Assembly: GCF_004117055.1 (NCBI RefSeq)
Contig: NZ_CP026363.1
Span: 2,720,001-2,784,000, forward strand
From: Brevibacillus agri
GTDB taxonomy: Bacteria; Bacillota; Bacilli; Brevibacillales; Brevibacillaceae
Length of the DNA stretch: 64,000 nt
Direction: 5' to 3'
Positions 18,137 to 28,044 of this stretch are shown here, piece by piece (position 1 is the stretch's first letter; each line of letters begins with the position of its first letter). Under the pieces are notes generated by a model. It searched no databases, had not been told where the DNA came from, and was given only the letters and a program-made list of their open reading frames with translations. The position numbers and the translations under genes were made by a program.

Positions 18137-19405
18137 ATGATACGAGAAGGGTTGCAGGAGAGCGCCGCATCGCAGCCAATGACAGCCAACGCCAAAGAAG
18201 CGGTCGCTTTTTTGCACCGCCCCGAGGTCGGACGCTGGTTGCTGAAGCTGAGCGGGCTGCCTGTGGCTACGGGACGAACAGCGCCTCCCGGATGGCGAAC
18301 CTACAAGCTTTGTCTCTATCAGGACCTGGTGCTGGACGTGGTGCGGAGCATGGAGCATCCGCAATGGCTGTTGCATCGTCTGGAGGAGCCTGACTACGAG
18401 CCGATTCCGTTTCCGTCCACCGATCCGGAGGTGCAGATGGTCAAAGCGCTGGCTGTCCGCAGCTTGTATGCTGTCGGAGCGGAAGCGGGGCAAGTCACGA
18501 TCATAGCGGCATCTGCTCACCGGGCGAAGGTGGTTTCCGTGGCGCCGGATTGGCCGGCAGAGAAGGCGGATCGCTACATGCAGCGTGCGCGCGACTGGTG
18601 GCAGGAGCGCATGCGCAAGCAGCCGCAGGAGCTGAACAAACTGGGCGCCGACCCGGAGTTTTCGTTGCGCAGGGCAACGGGGGAAATGGCGCTCGCCTCT
18701 GATTTTTTGAAAATTAACGGGACGGTCGGCTGCGATACGACACGCTACCGGGAAGACCTGGCGCTGCATCAGCATCCGGTAGCCGAGCTTCGCCCTGCCC
18801 CGTCGGAAGACCCCGATGAGCTGTTTCTTCATATTTATGAAGCATTGATTTTCGCCATGAAAAAAATCGCCAACAAAGAGATCGAGTGGCTGGCGGGCGG
18901 GATGCCGTTTCCTGGCTATCCGATTGGCGGGCACATTCACTTTAGCGGAGTGTCGCCTACTTTTTCCTTGCGGCGGAAGCTGGACGCCTATCTCGCGTTG
19001 CCGCTCGTGCTGATCGAGGACGTCGGCTGCGTGCTGCGACGGCAACGCTACGGCTTTTTGGGCGACGTGCGGGAAAAGGCGTACGGTTTCGAGTATCGGA
19101 CATTGCCCAGTTGGCTCGTGCATCCGGTCGTGGCGCGGGGAATATTGCATTTAGCCAGACTGGTCATCACGAGCCACGCTCAACTGAAAGCGACACCGCA
19201 TTTGCAGTTGCCGCTGGTCAAAGCGTACTACCGCGGGGACAAGGAAACGCTGGAACCGTACGTCAGACAGGTGCGCAACGAGTTGCGGGAACTGCCGGGC
19301 TATTCGCTTTCGCGGGTTCATCTGGAAGCGTATTTTTCCTGCCTGTTGCGCGGGGACGTGTGGCTCTCTGACTTGGATCTGAAGAGCGCGTGGAACTTGC
19401 ATTGA
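18137..19405 (+). CDS. Putative amidoligase (COOH-NH2 ligase type 2)
   Basis: 422 residues. The C-terminal two thirds match the phage phiEco32-like COOH-NH2 ligase family, glutamine-synthetase-like enzymes thought to make amide bonds. Motifs are LGADPEFSLR near 174 (acidic metal ligand), GTVGCD near 195, PVAELRPAPS near 214 and GGHIHFSG near 258 (histidine metal ligands). The first 170 residues are not recognised. The start at 18137 has GGAG upstream; longer frames run back through cotE. It lies between cotE and mutS, adjacent in B. subtilis. A role in linking coat or wall peptides is an inference from position. Confidence 0.75.
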   Translation: MIREGLQESAASQPMTANAKEAVAFLHRPEVGRWLLKLSGLPVATGRTAPPGWRTYKLCLYQDLVLDVVRSMEHPQWLLHRLEEPDYEPIPFPSTDPEVQMVKALAVRSLYAVGAEAGQVTIIAASAHRAKVVSVAPDWPAEKADRYMQRARDWWQERMRKQPQELNKLGADPEFSLRRATGEMALASDFLKINGTVGCDTTRYREDLALHQHPVAELRPAPSEDPDELFLHIYEALIFAMKKIANKEIEWLAGGMPFPGYPIGGHIHFSGVSPTFSLRRKLDAYLALPLVLIEDVGCVLRRQRYGFLGDVREKAYGFEYRTLPSWLVHPVVARGILHLARLVITSHAQLKATPHLQLPLVKAYYRGDKETLEPYVRQVRNELRELPGYSLSRVHLEAYFSCLLRGDVWLSDLDLKSAWNLH

Positions 19406-19427
19406 ATTTTTCAACTGGAATCGAACA

Positions 19428-19456
19428 TCAACATCGTGGCGCGATCATGGTATAAT
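19428..19456 (+). promoter_or_regulatory. Sigma-A promoter of mutSL
   Basis: TCAACA (19428-19433), 17-nt spacer, TATAAT (19451-19456) preceded by TGG, giving an extended -10. The predicted start is about 28 nt before mutS. Confidence 0.65.
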
Positions 19457-19490
19457 AGCGTCGAGATTGGAAGGCTAGGAGAAGAAAAAA

Positions 19491-22064
19491 ATGGCGCAAT
19501 ATACCCCGATGATTCAGCAGTATCTGGCTATCAAAAAAGAGTACCCGGATACTTTCTTATTTTTCCGCTTAGGCGACTTTTACGAACTGTTTTTTGACGA
19601 TGCTATCCTCGCGTCCCGCGAGCTGGAGATTACGCTCACAGGACGCGACGGTGGCGGGGATGAACGCATCCCGATGTGCGGCGTCCCGCACCATTCGGCA
19701 GATGGCTACATCGCCGAGCTGTTGAAAAAAGGACACAAAGTAGCGGTGTGCGAGCAGGTGGAAGACCCGAAAGAAGCAAAAGGGGTCGTTCGCCGCGAAG
19801 TGACCCGCGTCATTACGCCCGGCACGATGATGGAGGGCAAATGGCTCACGGACAAGGAAAACAACTACATGGCGGCCTTGGCAGCCCTCGACGGCCGCAT
19901 AGGGATCGCAGCCTGCGACATGAGTACAGGGGAAATGTACGTCACCTCCCTGCTCGGACAGACGGAGGCCGCGCTCGATGAGGCATTGCAATACCGTCCG
20001 AAAGAACTGGTGTTCTTCGGCTTTGATTCCTTGCCGAAAACGTCTTTGCCGTCAACGGTCGTGGAAAGCCAGCAACTGGATGCGTTTGCGGTGGACAGCC
20101 AGTACCCGGAAGCGGGAAAAGAGCTGGACGTCGCTATGCGCGCAGCCGTCAATGCGCTGCTCTACTACATCGGGACGACGCAAAAGCGCAGTCTCGCGCA
20201 TATGCGGCTGTTGAAACGTTACGACAGCAAGCAATATTTGCAAATGGACGGCTTTTCCAGACGAAACCTGGAACTGACGGAGACGATCCGCGACAAGACG
20301 AAAAAAGGCTCCTTGCTGTGGCTGTTGGATCGGACGCAAACCGCCATGGGCGGACGGCTGTTGCGCAGATGGATCGAGCGGCCGCTGCTCGGACGTGCAG
20401 AGCTGGATGCCCGCCTGGATGCCGTCGAAGCGCTCAAGAGCGATTTGCTGCTGCGCTCCGATCTGCGGACTTGCCTGGACAACGTGTACGACCTGGAGCG
20501 GCTGGCTGGCCGCATCTCGTACGGAAACGCCAATGCCCGCGACCTGATCCAGTTGCGTTTGTCGCTGGAAGCAGTGCCGGAGCTGAAACGGCACTTGAGC
20601 CAGACGAATGCCCCGGTGTTGCAGGAGTTGGCCCAGGGCATGGATGAATGCGCGGACCTGGTCAGCTTTTTGCAGGCGGCGCTCGTCGACGATCCGCCGA
20701 TCTCCGTGCGCGAAGGCGGGATGATTCGCACCGGCTACGATGAGTATTTGGACAAGCTGCATTCCGCAAGCCGCGACGGGAAGACGTGGATTGCCCAGCT
20801 CGAGCAGAGCGAGCGGGAAGCGACAGGCATCCGTTCGCTGAAAGTCGGTTTCAACAAAGTGTTTGGCTACTATATCGAAGTGTCGAAGTCGAACATCGCC
20901 AACGTGCCTGCGGGACGCTACGAGCGCAAGCAGACGCTCGCCAATGCCGAGCGCTACATCACGCCCGAACTGAAGGAACGCGAGGCGCTCATCCTCGAAG
21001 CGGAAGAAAAGATGATCGAGCTGGAGTACCAGTTGTTCACGGCTGTGCGCAGCGAGATCGCCGGACATATTCCGCGCTTGCAAAGCCTTGCCGAGCGAAT
21101 CGCTTCTGTAGACGTGCTCCAGGCGTTTGCTACGGTCAGTGACGAGCGCGGCTTCGTGCGTCCACAGTTCGCAGACGACGGCGAATACGTCATCGTCGAC
21201 GGACGCCACCCTGTCGTGGAAGCCGTGCTGGAGCGGGAGAAGTACGTAGCCAATGACGTGCGGATGAACCAGGACAGTCGTCAGGTTCTGCTCATCACCG
21301 GACCGAACATGGCGGGGAAAAGCACCTACATGCGCCAGATCGCACTGATTACCGTCATGGCGCAAATCGGCTGCTTCGTGCCTGCAAAAGAAGCGAAGCT
21401 GTCGATTGTGGACCAGATTTTTACGCGAATTGGCGCTGCCGACGACCTCGTTGGCGGACACAGTACGTTCATGGTGGAAATGCTGGAAACAAGGCACGCG
21501 CTGCAAAAGGCGACTGCCAAAAGTTTGATCTTGCTCGACGAGATCGGGCGCGGGACGTCCACGTACGACGGGATGGCACTGGCGCAGGCGGTCATCGAGT
21601 ATATTTGCCAGCGAATCGGAGCCAAGACGCTGTTTTCCACGCACTATCACGAGCTGACGGGGCTGGCTGACACGATGAAGGGCGTCGTCAATGTGAACGC
21701 CCGCTGCGAGGAGCGGGACGGCAAGCTCTTGTTCCTGCACAAGATTGAGGAAGGCCGGGCAGATAAAAGCTACGGCATCCACGTGGCGGAATTGGCGGAA
21801 ATGCCTGTCTGGGTCATTGAGCGCGCCCGCAGCATTTTGGCGGGCTTGGAGGCGGGCAGCCAAGCGACAGCCGACATGCAAATGTCGCTGGAAACGCTAT
21901 GGTCGGCCCCGGTTGCCGCCGTGCGCGAGGAGCCCGTATCGCTGTTGTCGCCGGAGGAAGAGGAGATTTTGCGCGATTTGCGCGAGCTGGATTTGAACGC
22001 GACGACCCCGATGGACGCAATGATGAAGCTGTATGCATGGAAGCAGCAACTGAAAAAACGATAG
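19491..22064 (+). CDS. mutS: DNA mismatch repair protein MutS
   Basis: 857 residues, normal for MutS1. The mismatch-reading loop is in FRLGDFYELFFDDA (residues 26-39). The ATPase domain shows Walker A GPNMAGKSTYMRQ near 604, the signature DLVGGHSTFM near 653, Walker B LLDEIGRGTSTYDG near 682 and STHYHELTGL near 716. AGGAGAAG precedes the ATG. MutL follows after 25 nt in the same operon. It recognises mispaired bases and recruits MutL. Confidence 0.98.
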   Translation: MAQYTPMIQQYLAIKKEYPDTFLFFRLGDFYELFFDDAILASRELEITLTGRDGGGDERIPMCGVPHHSADGYIAELLKKGHKVAVCEQVEDPKEAKGVVRREVTRVITPGTMMEGKWLTDKENNYMAALAALDGRIGIAACDMSTGEMYVTSLLGQTEAALDEALQYRPKELVFFGFDSLPKTSLPSTVVESQQLDAFAVDSQYPEAGKELDVAMRAAVNALLYYIGTTQKRSLAHMRLLKRYDSKQYLQMDGFSRRNLELTETIRDKTKKGSLLWLLDRTQTAMGGRLLRRWIERPLLGRAELDARLDAVEALKSDLLLRSDLRTCLDNVYDLERLAGRISYGNANARDLIQLRLSLEAVPELKRHLSQTNAPVLQELAQGMDECADLVSFLQAALVDDPPISVREGGMIRTGYDEYLDKLHSASRDGKTWIAQLEQSEREATGIRSLKVGFNKVFGYYIEVSKSNIANVPAGRYERKQTLANAERYITPELKEREALILEAEEKMIELEYQLFTAVRSEIAGHIPRLQSLAERIASVDVLQAFATVSDERGFVRPQFADDGEYVIVDGRHPVVEAVLEREKYVANDVRMNQDSRQVLLITGPNMAGKSTYMRQIALITVMAQIGCFVPAKEAKLSIVDQIFTRIGAADDLVGGHSTFMVEMLETRHALQKATAKSLILLDEIGRGTSTYDGMALAQAVIEYICQRIGAKTLFSTHYHELTGLADTMKGVVNVNARCEERDGKLLFLHKIEEGRADKSYGIHVAELAEMPVWVIERARSILAGLEAGSQATADMQMSLETLWSAPVAAVREEPVSLLSPEEEEILRDLRELDLNATTPMDAMMKLYAWKQQLKKR

Positions 22065-22089
22065 GACGATAGGCAGAGGGGAGGAGCTC

Positions 22090-24423
22090 ATGGGAAACAT
22101 TCGAGTGCTCGATGAGCAGCTCGCCAATATGATTGCGGCAGGCGAAGTGGTGGAGCGTCCGGCTTCTGTTGTGAAGGAGCTGGTGGAAAACGCGATTGAC
22201 GCTAGCGCCACCTCGATTGAGATTCATGTGGAGGAAGGCGGCCTGGAGCTGATCCGCATCGTCGACAACGGACACGGGATGGATCGGGACGATTGCCTGC
22301 TCGCTTTGGAACGGCATGCGACGAGCAAAATCAGCACCCCGCGGGACTTGTTCCGGATTCGCACGCTCGGCTTTCGCGGCGAGGCGCTGCCGAGTATCGC
22401 GGCTGTCTCGCGGATGGAGCTGACCAGCAACCGTTCGAGCCGCGAGATCGGCACCCGGCTGCTGGTGGAAGGCGGCGAGGTCAGAGAGGTGGCGGATGCG
22501 GCGGCGGTGCAGGGGACGGAGATTTGCGTCCGCAGCCTGTTTTTCAATACACCTGCCCGGTTGAAGTACATGAAGTCGATCGCCACAGAGGTCGGCCACA
22601 TTTCCGACTACGTCAACCGACTGGCGCTGACGCATCCCGGCATTTCTTTTACGTTGACCCACAACGGCAAGACGCTTTTGCAAACGACGGGCGACGGCAA
22701 GCTGCTGCACGTCATGGCGGCCATCTACGGCGTGCAGGTAGCCAAACTGCTCCTGCCGATTTCGGGAGAGACGCTCGATTTTCACTGGGACGGCTTTTTG
22801 TCCAAGACAGAGGTGACGCGGGCGAACCGTTCCTATTTATCGACGCTGGTGAACGGCCGCTACGTTCGCAGCTACTCGCTCAACAACGCGATCATGCGCG
22901 GCTACCACACGCTGCTGCCGATTGGACGCTTTCCGATCGTCGCGCTGCAAATTGAAATGGACCCGACGCTGGTGGACGTCAACGTGCATCCCGCCAAGCT
23001 GGAGGCGCGCTTCAGCAAGGAAGACGAACTGTGCAGCGCGATCGAGCAGTCGGTGAAAACGACGTTGCGCCAAGGCTTGGGGATCGTACGGCCGATGGCG
23101 ACCCAGCCAAAAGCGAAAATCTCCACGCAAGTCGTGCAGCCGCAGTTTGACCTGACATTTACGAAGCCAGCCATTGAGAAAAGCTCGCTGTTGGAGGCTA
23201 GTCCGAGGTTGCAGGAATGGATGGCGAAGCAGGAGAGCAACAAGGCGCAGGCGGGGCAGCCAGCGGGCATGGCAAACGCGGCAAGTCCTGCAAACCCTCT
23301 CTCTCCTGCCGGCCTGTCTTTCCAGGAGACGGAAAAGAAAACGGTACACGAGGCCGCTTCGCCCTATCCGCGTCCAGAGCAAGCTTTGCAAACTGGTGTT
23401 GGGGGCGGGGAGGCAGCAGGGCATACGGGGACACAAGCTGCGGCAGCGACGGGGAGCGCGTCTGCGGGTGTCGGCGAAGGGAACGAACATGGTCAATATC
23501 GCGAGCAAGACTATGCCCAAGCCCTAGACCAAGCCCAGGCTCAAGCTGGGACTGGGACGAATGCCCAGACTCTAGCTGCAGCCGAAACCCACGCACAGCC
23601 CGAAGCGGTTCAGCAACAGCCGCAGCTCCAGTCTCAGCGCTTCCAGCCGCTCAACCGAGCCGAGGAAACGGAGCCAGTCGCGCAGCCGATAAACGCACAG
23701 GCAGGGACAGCGGAACCGCCGACGGGCGCAGCATGGGCCCAAGCTGACGTCACCCGGCTTGACGAGCCAAGCGAACAGCAAGGCCAGGCGGCAACTCCAG
23801 CAGCACCAGCCAACGAAGAAACTACTACGTCGGCTGTTCCCGTCATGTACCCGGTCGGACAGGTGCACGGAACGTACATTGTGGCGCAAAACGATACGGG
23901 GATGTATTTGGTCGATCAGCACGCGGCGCAGGAGCGGATTTTTTATGAATACTTCATGGCCAAGCTGGCCGAGGAAGGCGTCGCGAGCCAAATGATGCTG
24001 TTCCCGCATACCGTCGAGGTGACGGCAGCAGAGGCAGCGCGGCTGGAAAAACGGTTGCCGCTGTTGCAGTCGTTTGGCCTGGAGGTCGAAGCTTTCGGCG
24101 GGCGAACGTTTATCGTGCGCGCGCACCCGCACTGGTTCCCGGAAGGAGCCGAGCTGGAAGTCATCGAGGAGCTGATCCAGTTTGTGCTGGAAGCAGGCGA
24201 GCACGGACAGGCTAGTGTCGTCCAGATGCGGGAAAAAGCCGCGATCATGATGTCGTGCAAAGCTTCGATCAAAGCCAACCGCTATTTGACGCACGCAGAG
24301 ATGGAAAGCCTGCTGAACCAACTGCGCGAGACGAGCAGTCCTTTTACATGCCCGCACGGCAGACCGATCGTCATTCACTTCAGCGGCTACGATCTGGAGA
24401 AAATGTTCAAGCGCGTCATGTAG
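22090..24423 (+). CDS. mutL: DNA mismatch repair endonuclease MutL
   Basis: 777 residues, longer than B. subtilis MutL (627). The GHKL ATPase occupies residues 1-330, with ELVENAIDASAT, DNGHGMDRDD and RGEALPSIAA. The C-terminal endonuclease begins near 584 and carries DQHAAQERIFYE, SCKASIKAN and the zinc-site CPHGRP. These are the residues of nicking MutL proteins found where MutH is absent. Between them about 250 residues are Ala/Gln/Glu/Thr/Gly-rich and low in complexity, which accounts for the extra length. GGGGAGGAG precedes the ATG. Confidence 0.96.
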   Translation: MGNIRVLDEQLANMIAAGEVVERPASVVKELVENAIDASATSIEIHVEEGGLELIRIVDNGHGMDRDDCLLALERHATSKISTPRDLFRIRTLGFRGEALPSIAAVSRMELTSNRSSREIGTRLLVEGGEVREVADAAAVQGTEICVRSLFFNTPARLKYMKSIATEVGHISDYVNRLALTHPGISFTLTHNGKTLLQTTGDGKLLHVMAAIYGVQVAKLLLPISGETLDFHWDGFLSKTEVTRANRSYLSTLVNGRYVRSYSLNNAIMRGYHTLLPIGRFPIVALQIEMDPTLVDVNVHPAKLEARFSKEDELCSAIEQSVKTTLRQGLGIVRPMATQPKAKISTQVVQPQFDLTFTKPAIEKSSLLEASPRLQEWMAKQESNKAQAGQPAGMANAASPANPLSPAGLSFQETEKKTVHEAASPYPRPEQALQTGVGGGEAAGHTGTQAAAATGSASAGVGEGNEHGQYREQDYAQALDQAQAQAGTGTNAQTLAAAETHAQPEAVQQQPQLQSQRFQPLNRAEETEPVAQPINAQAGTAEPPTGAAWAQADVTRLDEPSEQQGQAATPAAPANEETTTSAVPVMYPVGQVHGTYIVAQNDTGMYLVDQHAAQERIFYEYFMAKLAEEGVASQMMLFPHTVEVTAAEAARLEKRLPLLQSFGLEVEAFGGRTFIVRAHPHWFPEGAELEVIEELIQFVLEAGEHGQASVVQMREKAAIMMSCKASIKANRYLTHAEMESLLNQLRETSSPFTCPHGRPIVIHFSGYDLEKMFKRVM

Positions 24424-24443
24424 GCAAGCGCACAGACGCGAAG

Positions 24444-24478
24444 CAGACGCCCCCCTTAGATGCTCTAGGGGGTCTTTC
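24444..24478 (+). terminator. Terminator after mutL
   Basis: Stem AGACGCCCCCCTTAG/CTAGGGGGTCT (imperfect) with a short loop, followed by TTTC. Modest T run. Confidence 0.55.
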
Positions 24479-24792
24479 TGACTGAATCGGAAAGCATAAA
24501 CGGCAAGAACAAACAACCCGATTCAGCAAGAATAACCTTCCGCTAAAACGCGTTCGCTCATCCTTGAGATGGCCGCGATAAAGGTTTTGTTATGGCTTGT
24601 CGGCAGACCGCTTTGTTTTCTCCTTGTAAAAAAATTCACAAGCCCGTAACTGGCGGAAGAAAACGTGATATGATAGCAGGTGATCGGACATAAGTTTGGC
24701 ACAGATTCTATTTGACCGCCAAATTAATCCTGCTTACAATAAAAGAGTTTCCGTCCAACAGGACGCAGACACACGGAAAGGAAAGCGGATAC

Positions 24793-25578
24793 GTGATCGT
24801 AACGACGGGACTTGAGCCTGCTGAGGACACCTTGCGCCATGCGCTGGCATTGGCCGATGCGTTTGGCGTACCTGTAGTGAGACGCGGTGACTTTTCCCTC
24901 AGCCAGCTACGAAAACGGCATGGCGACGACGAAGTATTGGTCGTCTCTGCGCAAGGAGCGCGCCTGGAGGTGCCGGGGAAAAAGCCGTTCTTTTTTCACC
25001 CGAACACTGCGGCTTTTCGTATAAAGCGGCTGATGCGCGGCGATACTGATACTATGCTTGTTGCTTGCCAAATTCAACCAGGGGATGAAGTGTTGGATGC
25101 CACGCTCGGACTAGGGGCGGATGCGATTGTGTTTTCCCATGCGACAGGAGCAGAGGGGAAAGTGGTCGGCATCGAATCTGAACGAGTGCTTGCTATCATG
25201 GTCGAAGATGGACTCAAGCACTGGGCGTCTGACTCGGAACAACTGGAGAGAGCCATGCGTCGTATTGAAGTGCGGTGCGAAAACCATCTGGAAGTCTTGC
25301 AGGGATTGCCGAGCCGCTCTTTCGACGTCGTTTACTTCGATCCCATGTTTGAAATGACGGTTCACAGCTCGCAAGGAATCGCAGGAGTGCGCGAGTTTGC
25401 CAACCCGCAACCACTGACGGAGCAGGCCATTTCAGAAGCGCTCCGCGTAGCGAGAAGACGCGTGGTTATGAAGGAAGGAAAAACAGGCAAAATCTACGAG
25501 CGTTTTGGCTTCGTTCCATTTCGCTCCCGCGGCCAACAGGTCGTGTACAGCTACAAAGAGACAGGTGGAGGGGAGTGA
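24793..25578 (+). CDS. RsmJ-like class I SAM methyltransferase
   Basis: 261 residues of the SAM_MT family that includes RsmJ, which methylates guanine 1516 of 16S rRNA in enterobacteria. The SAM loop is VLDATLGLGADAIVFS near 101-116, and VVYFDPMFEM near 178 matches the DPMFP motif of RsmJ. The GTG at 24793 (MIVTTGLEPAEDTL) is preferred over TTG 24712 because relatives begin at this point and GGAAAGGAAAG precedes it. The 3' end abuts miaA. An rRNA target is inferred from the family, not proven for Firmicutes. Confidence 0.7.
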   Translation: MIVTTGLEPAEDTLRHALALADAFGVPVVRRGDFSLSQLRKRHGDDEVLVVSAQGARLEVPGKKPFFFHPNTAAFRIKRLMRGDTDTMLVACQIQPGDEVLDATLGLGADAIVFSHATGAEGKVVGIESERVLAIMVEDGLKHWASDSEQLERAMRRIEVRCENHLEVLQGLPSRSFDVVYFDPMFEMTVHSSQGIAGVREFANPQPLTEQAISEALRVARRRVVMKEGKTGKIYERFGFVPFRSRGQQVVYSYKETGGGE

Positions 25579-25580
25579 CC

Positions 25581-26534
25581 TTGCAGCAGAGAGAAAAGCT
25601 AGTCGTCATCATCGGCCCGACAGCAGTCGGCAAGACCCAACTGAGTCTGGATTTGGCCCAGCAGTTCAACGGCGAGATCATTTCCGGGGATTCCATGCAA
25701 GTCTACCGCGGCATGGACATCGGGACGGCCAAGGCAGAGCCTGCCGAGCTGGCGCTGGTGCCGCATCATCTCATTGATATCAAAAATCCGGACGAAGAAT
25801 ATTCTGTCGCCTTGTTCCAGGAAAGCGCCACCCGGCTGATTACGGAGATCAACCAACGGGAACGCCTTCCTTTTATCGTAGGCGGTACGGGTCTCTACAT
25901 AGAATCGGTTACCCATCGGTTTCAATTTTCGCAAGCCGCCCAAGATCCGGAGCTGCGCGAACGGCTGCAGCGTCTGGCAGATGCGGAAGGCGTGGAAGCG
26001 CTGCACGCAAGGCTCGCTGACGTTGACCCGATTACAGCACAGCGCTTGCACCCGAACGATGTAAAACGGGTAATTCGCGCCTTGGAAATATACGAAAGCA
26101 CGGGCTACAAAATGTCGGACTTTCAACTGCGGGCGCAGCACTCTCCGTACGATCTCGTCATGATCGGACTCACGATGGAGCGTGCCGTGCTGTACGAACG
26201 GATCAATCGCCGCGTCGAACTGATGATCGAAGCGGGGCTGGTCGAGGAAGTGCGCGGGCTTTTGGACAAAGGCTACGACGCTTCCATGGTGTCGATGCAA
26301 GGGCTGGGGTACAAGGAGTTGATCCCTTACCTGTACGGCGAAATTACGCTGGAAAAGGCGATCAACGACATCCAGCAGCGGACGCGGCATTTTGCCAAAC
26401 GGCAGTTGTCCTGGTTCCGCCGCATCCCGGAAGTGCAGTGGTTTGACATGACCGATCCGGCTGGTCAAGCGAAGTCCGTGGAAACTATCAAGCAGATATT
26501 GGCAGGAAAGTTTCAACAATTGCCGAATATATAA
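25581..26534 (+). CDS. miaA: tRNA dimethylallyltransferase
   Basis: 317 residues. MiaA transfers a dimethylallyl group to N6 of adenine 37 in tRNAs reading UNN codons; MiaB (15350) then methylthiolates it. The P-loop GPTAVGKTQLS is near residue 12-22, with DSMQVYRGMDIGTAK near 36-50, GGTGLYIE near 102 and the C-terminal FAKRQLSWFRR near 272. TTG 25581 lies 7 nt after GGAGGGG; the GTG at 25575 is only 1 nt from it. Either start nearly abuts the preceding methyltransferase gene. hfq follows. Confidence 0.95.
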   Translation: MQQREKLVVIIGPTAVGKTQLSLDLAQQFNGEIISGDSMQVYRGMDIGTAKAEPAELALVPHHLIDIKNPDEEYSVALFQESATRLITEINQRERLPFIVGGTGLYIESVTHRFQFSQAAQDPELRERLQRLADAEGVEALHARLADVDPITAQRLHPNDVKRVIRALEIYESTGYKMSDFQLRAQHSPYDLVMIGLTMERAVLYERINRRVELMIEAGLVEEVRGLLDKGYDASMVSMQGLGYKELIPYLYGEITLEKAINDIQQRTRHFAKRQLSWFRRIPEVQWFDMTDPAGQAKSVETIKQILAGKFQQLPNI

Positions 26535-26563
26535 CATACAAGTCCTTTTAGGGGGTAGTGTAC

Positions 26564-26803
26564 ATGAAACAGACGATCAACATTCAAGATACGTTCTTGA
26601 ATCATTTGCGGAAAGAAAACATCGCGGTTACCATTTACCTTGTGAACGGATTTCAATTGCGCGGGTATATTAAAGCGTTCGATAATTTCACGATTGTGAT
26701 TGATAGCGAAGGCAAGCAACAATTAGTATACAAGCATGCGATCTCCACTTTCACTCCGCAACGCCCTGTATCGCTCATGTCTTCGGAAAACAACCAGCAA
26801 TAA
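26564..26803 (+). CDS. hfq: RNA chaperone Hfq
   Basis: 79 residues with Sm1 (about 8-45, [15 protein letters not shown]) and Sm2 (YKHAIST near 57-63) motifs, including the NIQDTFLN start and the poly-U-binding YKH residues. Hfq forms hexamers that bind sRNA and mRNA. GGGGG stands 8 nt before the ATG; a GTG two codons upstream is too close to the site. It follows miaA, the most conserved neighbour pair of hfq in bacteria. Confidence 0.96.
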   Translation: MKQTINIQDTFLNHLRKENIAVTIYLVNGFQLRGYIKAFDNFTIVIDSEGKQQLVYKHAISTFTPQRPVSLMSSENNQQ

Positions 26804-26827
26804 ATCGCAAAACGCTCTGCCCACCAG

Positions 26828-26854
26828 CCAGGACTCTTGAAGTCCTGGTTTTTT
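26828..26854 (+). terminator. Terminator after hfq
   Basis: Perfect 8-bp stem CCAGGACT/AGTCCTGG with a five-base loop and six T. Confidence 0.85.
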
Positions 26855-26885
26855 CTTTTAGAAACCAAAAGGAAAAGGCGCCACA

Positions 26886-26917
26886 AAAGGCTTTCAGCGT
26901 CTGCACGGAAAGCCTTT
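26886..26917 (-). terminator. Terminator-like hairpin beyond the vWA remnant
   Basis: 10-bp stem AAAGGCTTTC/GAAAGCCTTT with a 12-nt loop, reading on the minus strand into TTTTGTGG. Weak T run; convergent with the hfq terminator. Confidence 0.45.
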
Positions 26918-26940
26918 GCGGCAAACCTGTTTATGAAAAG

Positions 26941-28044
26941 CTACAGATAGCGGGCGATCATCCGCACAAGCTTGGCAGGGAACTCGTGAAGGTTGGTCAT
27001 ATCCAAAAAACGTTCCTTGCCGTAGATGCCGCTAATCACCTCCTTGTCCTGGCCGATTGCGGCGGCAAGAAAGGCAATTCCTTTCCGTTCGTATTCCTGG
27101 ATCGTTTGCTTCATGTCGGCAACGGCATAGCTTCCGGTATAGTCGTCCATCGCTTTCGGCTGCCCGTCGCTGATGCTGATGAGCAGCTTGGTCTGCTGTC
27201 GGCAAGCGGCCAGCCGTTCCGCCATAATTCGCAGAGCCATTCCATCGCGATTATTGCTTCTGGCGCGAATTTGCATCAGTCGGAAACGGTCGCTCGCGTC
27301 CGGTTTGTCCAGGTCTACATAGGCGAAGATGGACATTTGCTCCAAGCGGGAAACATCCGCGGTATCGCCAAAGATCAAAACAGGAATCTGGCAGAGCTGG
27401 CAAAATTCATACACCGCGATGACGGCCCGCTTGGCTGCTTCCAATCGCCCGAAGGCAGACATGGAGGCGGATTCGTCTACCCGTAGGCCCACTACCAGCG
27501 AAGGGGATTCAGCGGGCGGGCGCTTTTTGGCAAAATATTTGTAATCCCTGTAAGCGACGCTGTCTGCCTGAAACTTGCTGCCATAGTAACGATTCCGCGA
27601 AAAGTCGGAAGCCAGCTCATGCTCCAGGTAGGGCAATGTTTTTCTGGCAAGCTGTTGCACGATCGGCATCAGTTCTTACGGACGTATTCCTGTTGGTCCT
27701 CCTGATCGTAGTCCGGACGGTGCACAATCAGCTTTACTTTTTTATGGATGGAATCAGCAATGACTTCTCTTGCCGCTTGATTCAGCTTTTTACGGAAGTC
27801 GCGTTCCTTTTGTTTTTCATCCTCCTGCAAAGGCGCTGGATTGGCCTGATGATAGCGGGGAGCTCCCGAAGTGGAGGTTTTTGTATGGGCAAAATCATCT
27901 GCCATATAGGAAGAGCCGTTGTCGTCGCTGTCGGCTAATTTTTTCAGGGCGATTCCTTTTTCAGCCAAGCCGTTGTCCATGTCAAAAGCCGTGTCGTCTA
28001 TTTCTCCCGAAGTCTTGATTTCGATAGCATCCGGAGATTCTCGT
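26941..28044 (-). pseudogene. vWA-domain protein, frameshifted and truncated
   Basis: The downstream half (26941-27669) is an almost complete von Willebrand A domain: GLRVDESASMSAFGR has the MIDAS DxSxS, and SISDGQPKAM the later ligands. It resembles the C terminus of CobT/NorD-like partners of MoxR ATPases. The upstream part (27669-28044) lies in another frame and ends in TGA overlapping the ATG at 27669. Reading across in the second frame gives ELMPIVQQLARKTLP, showing a frameshift near 27670. The large N-terminal part expected in such proteins is missing. Taken as a decayed gene. Confidence 0.75.

Noticed and set aside
20052..21881. 609-codon minus-strand frame opposite mutS
   Set aside because: Shadow of mutS; composition unlike neighbouring proteins.
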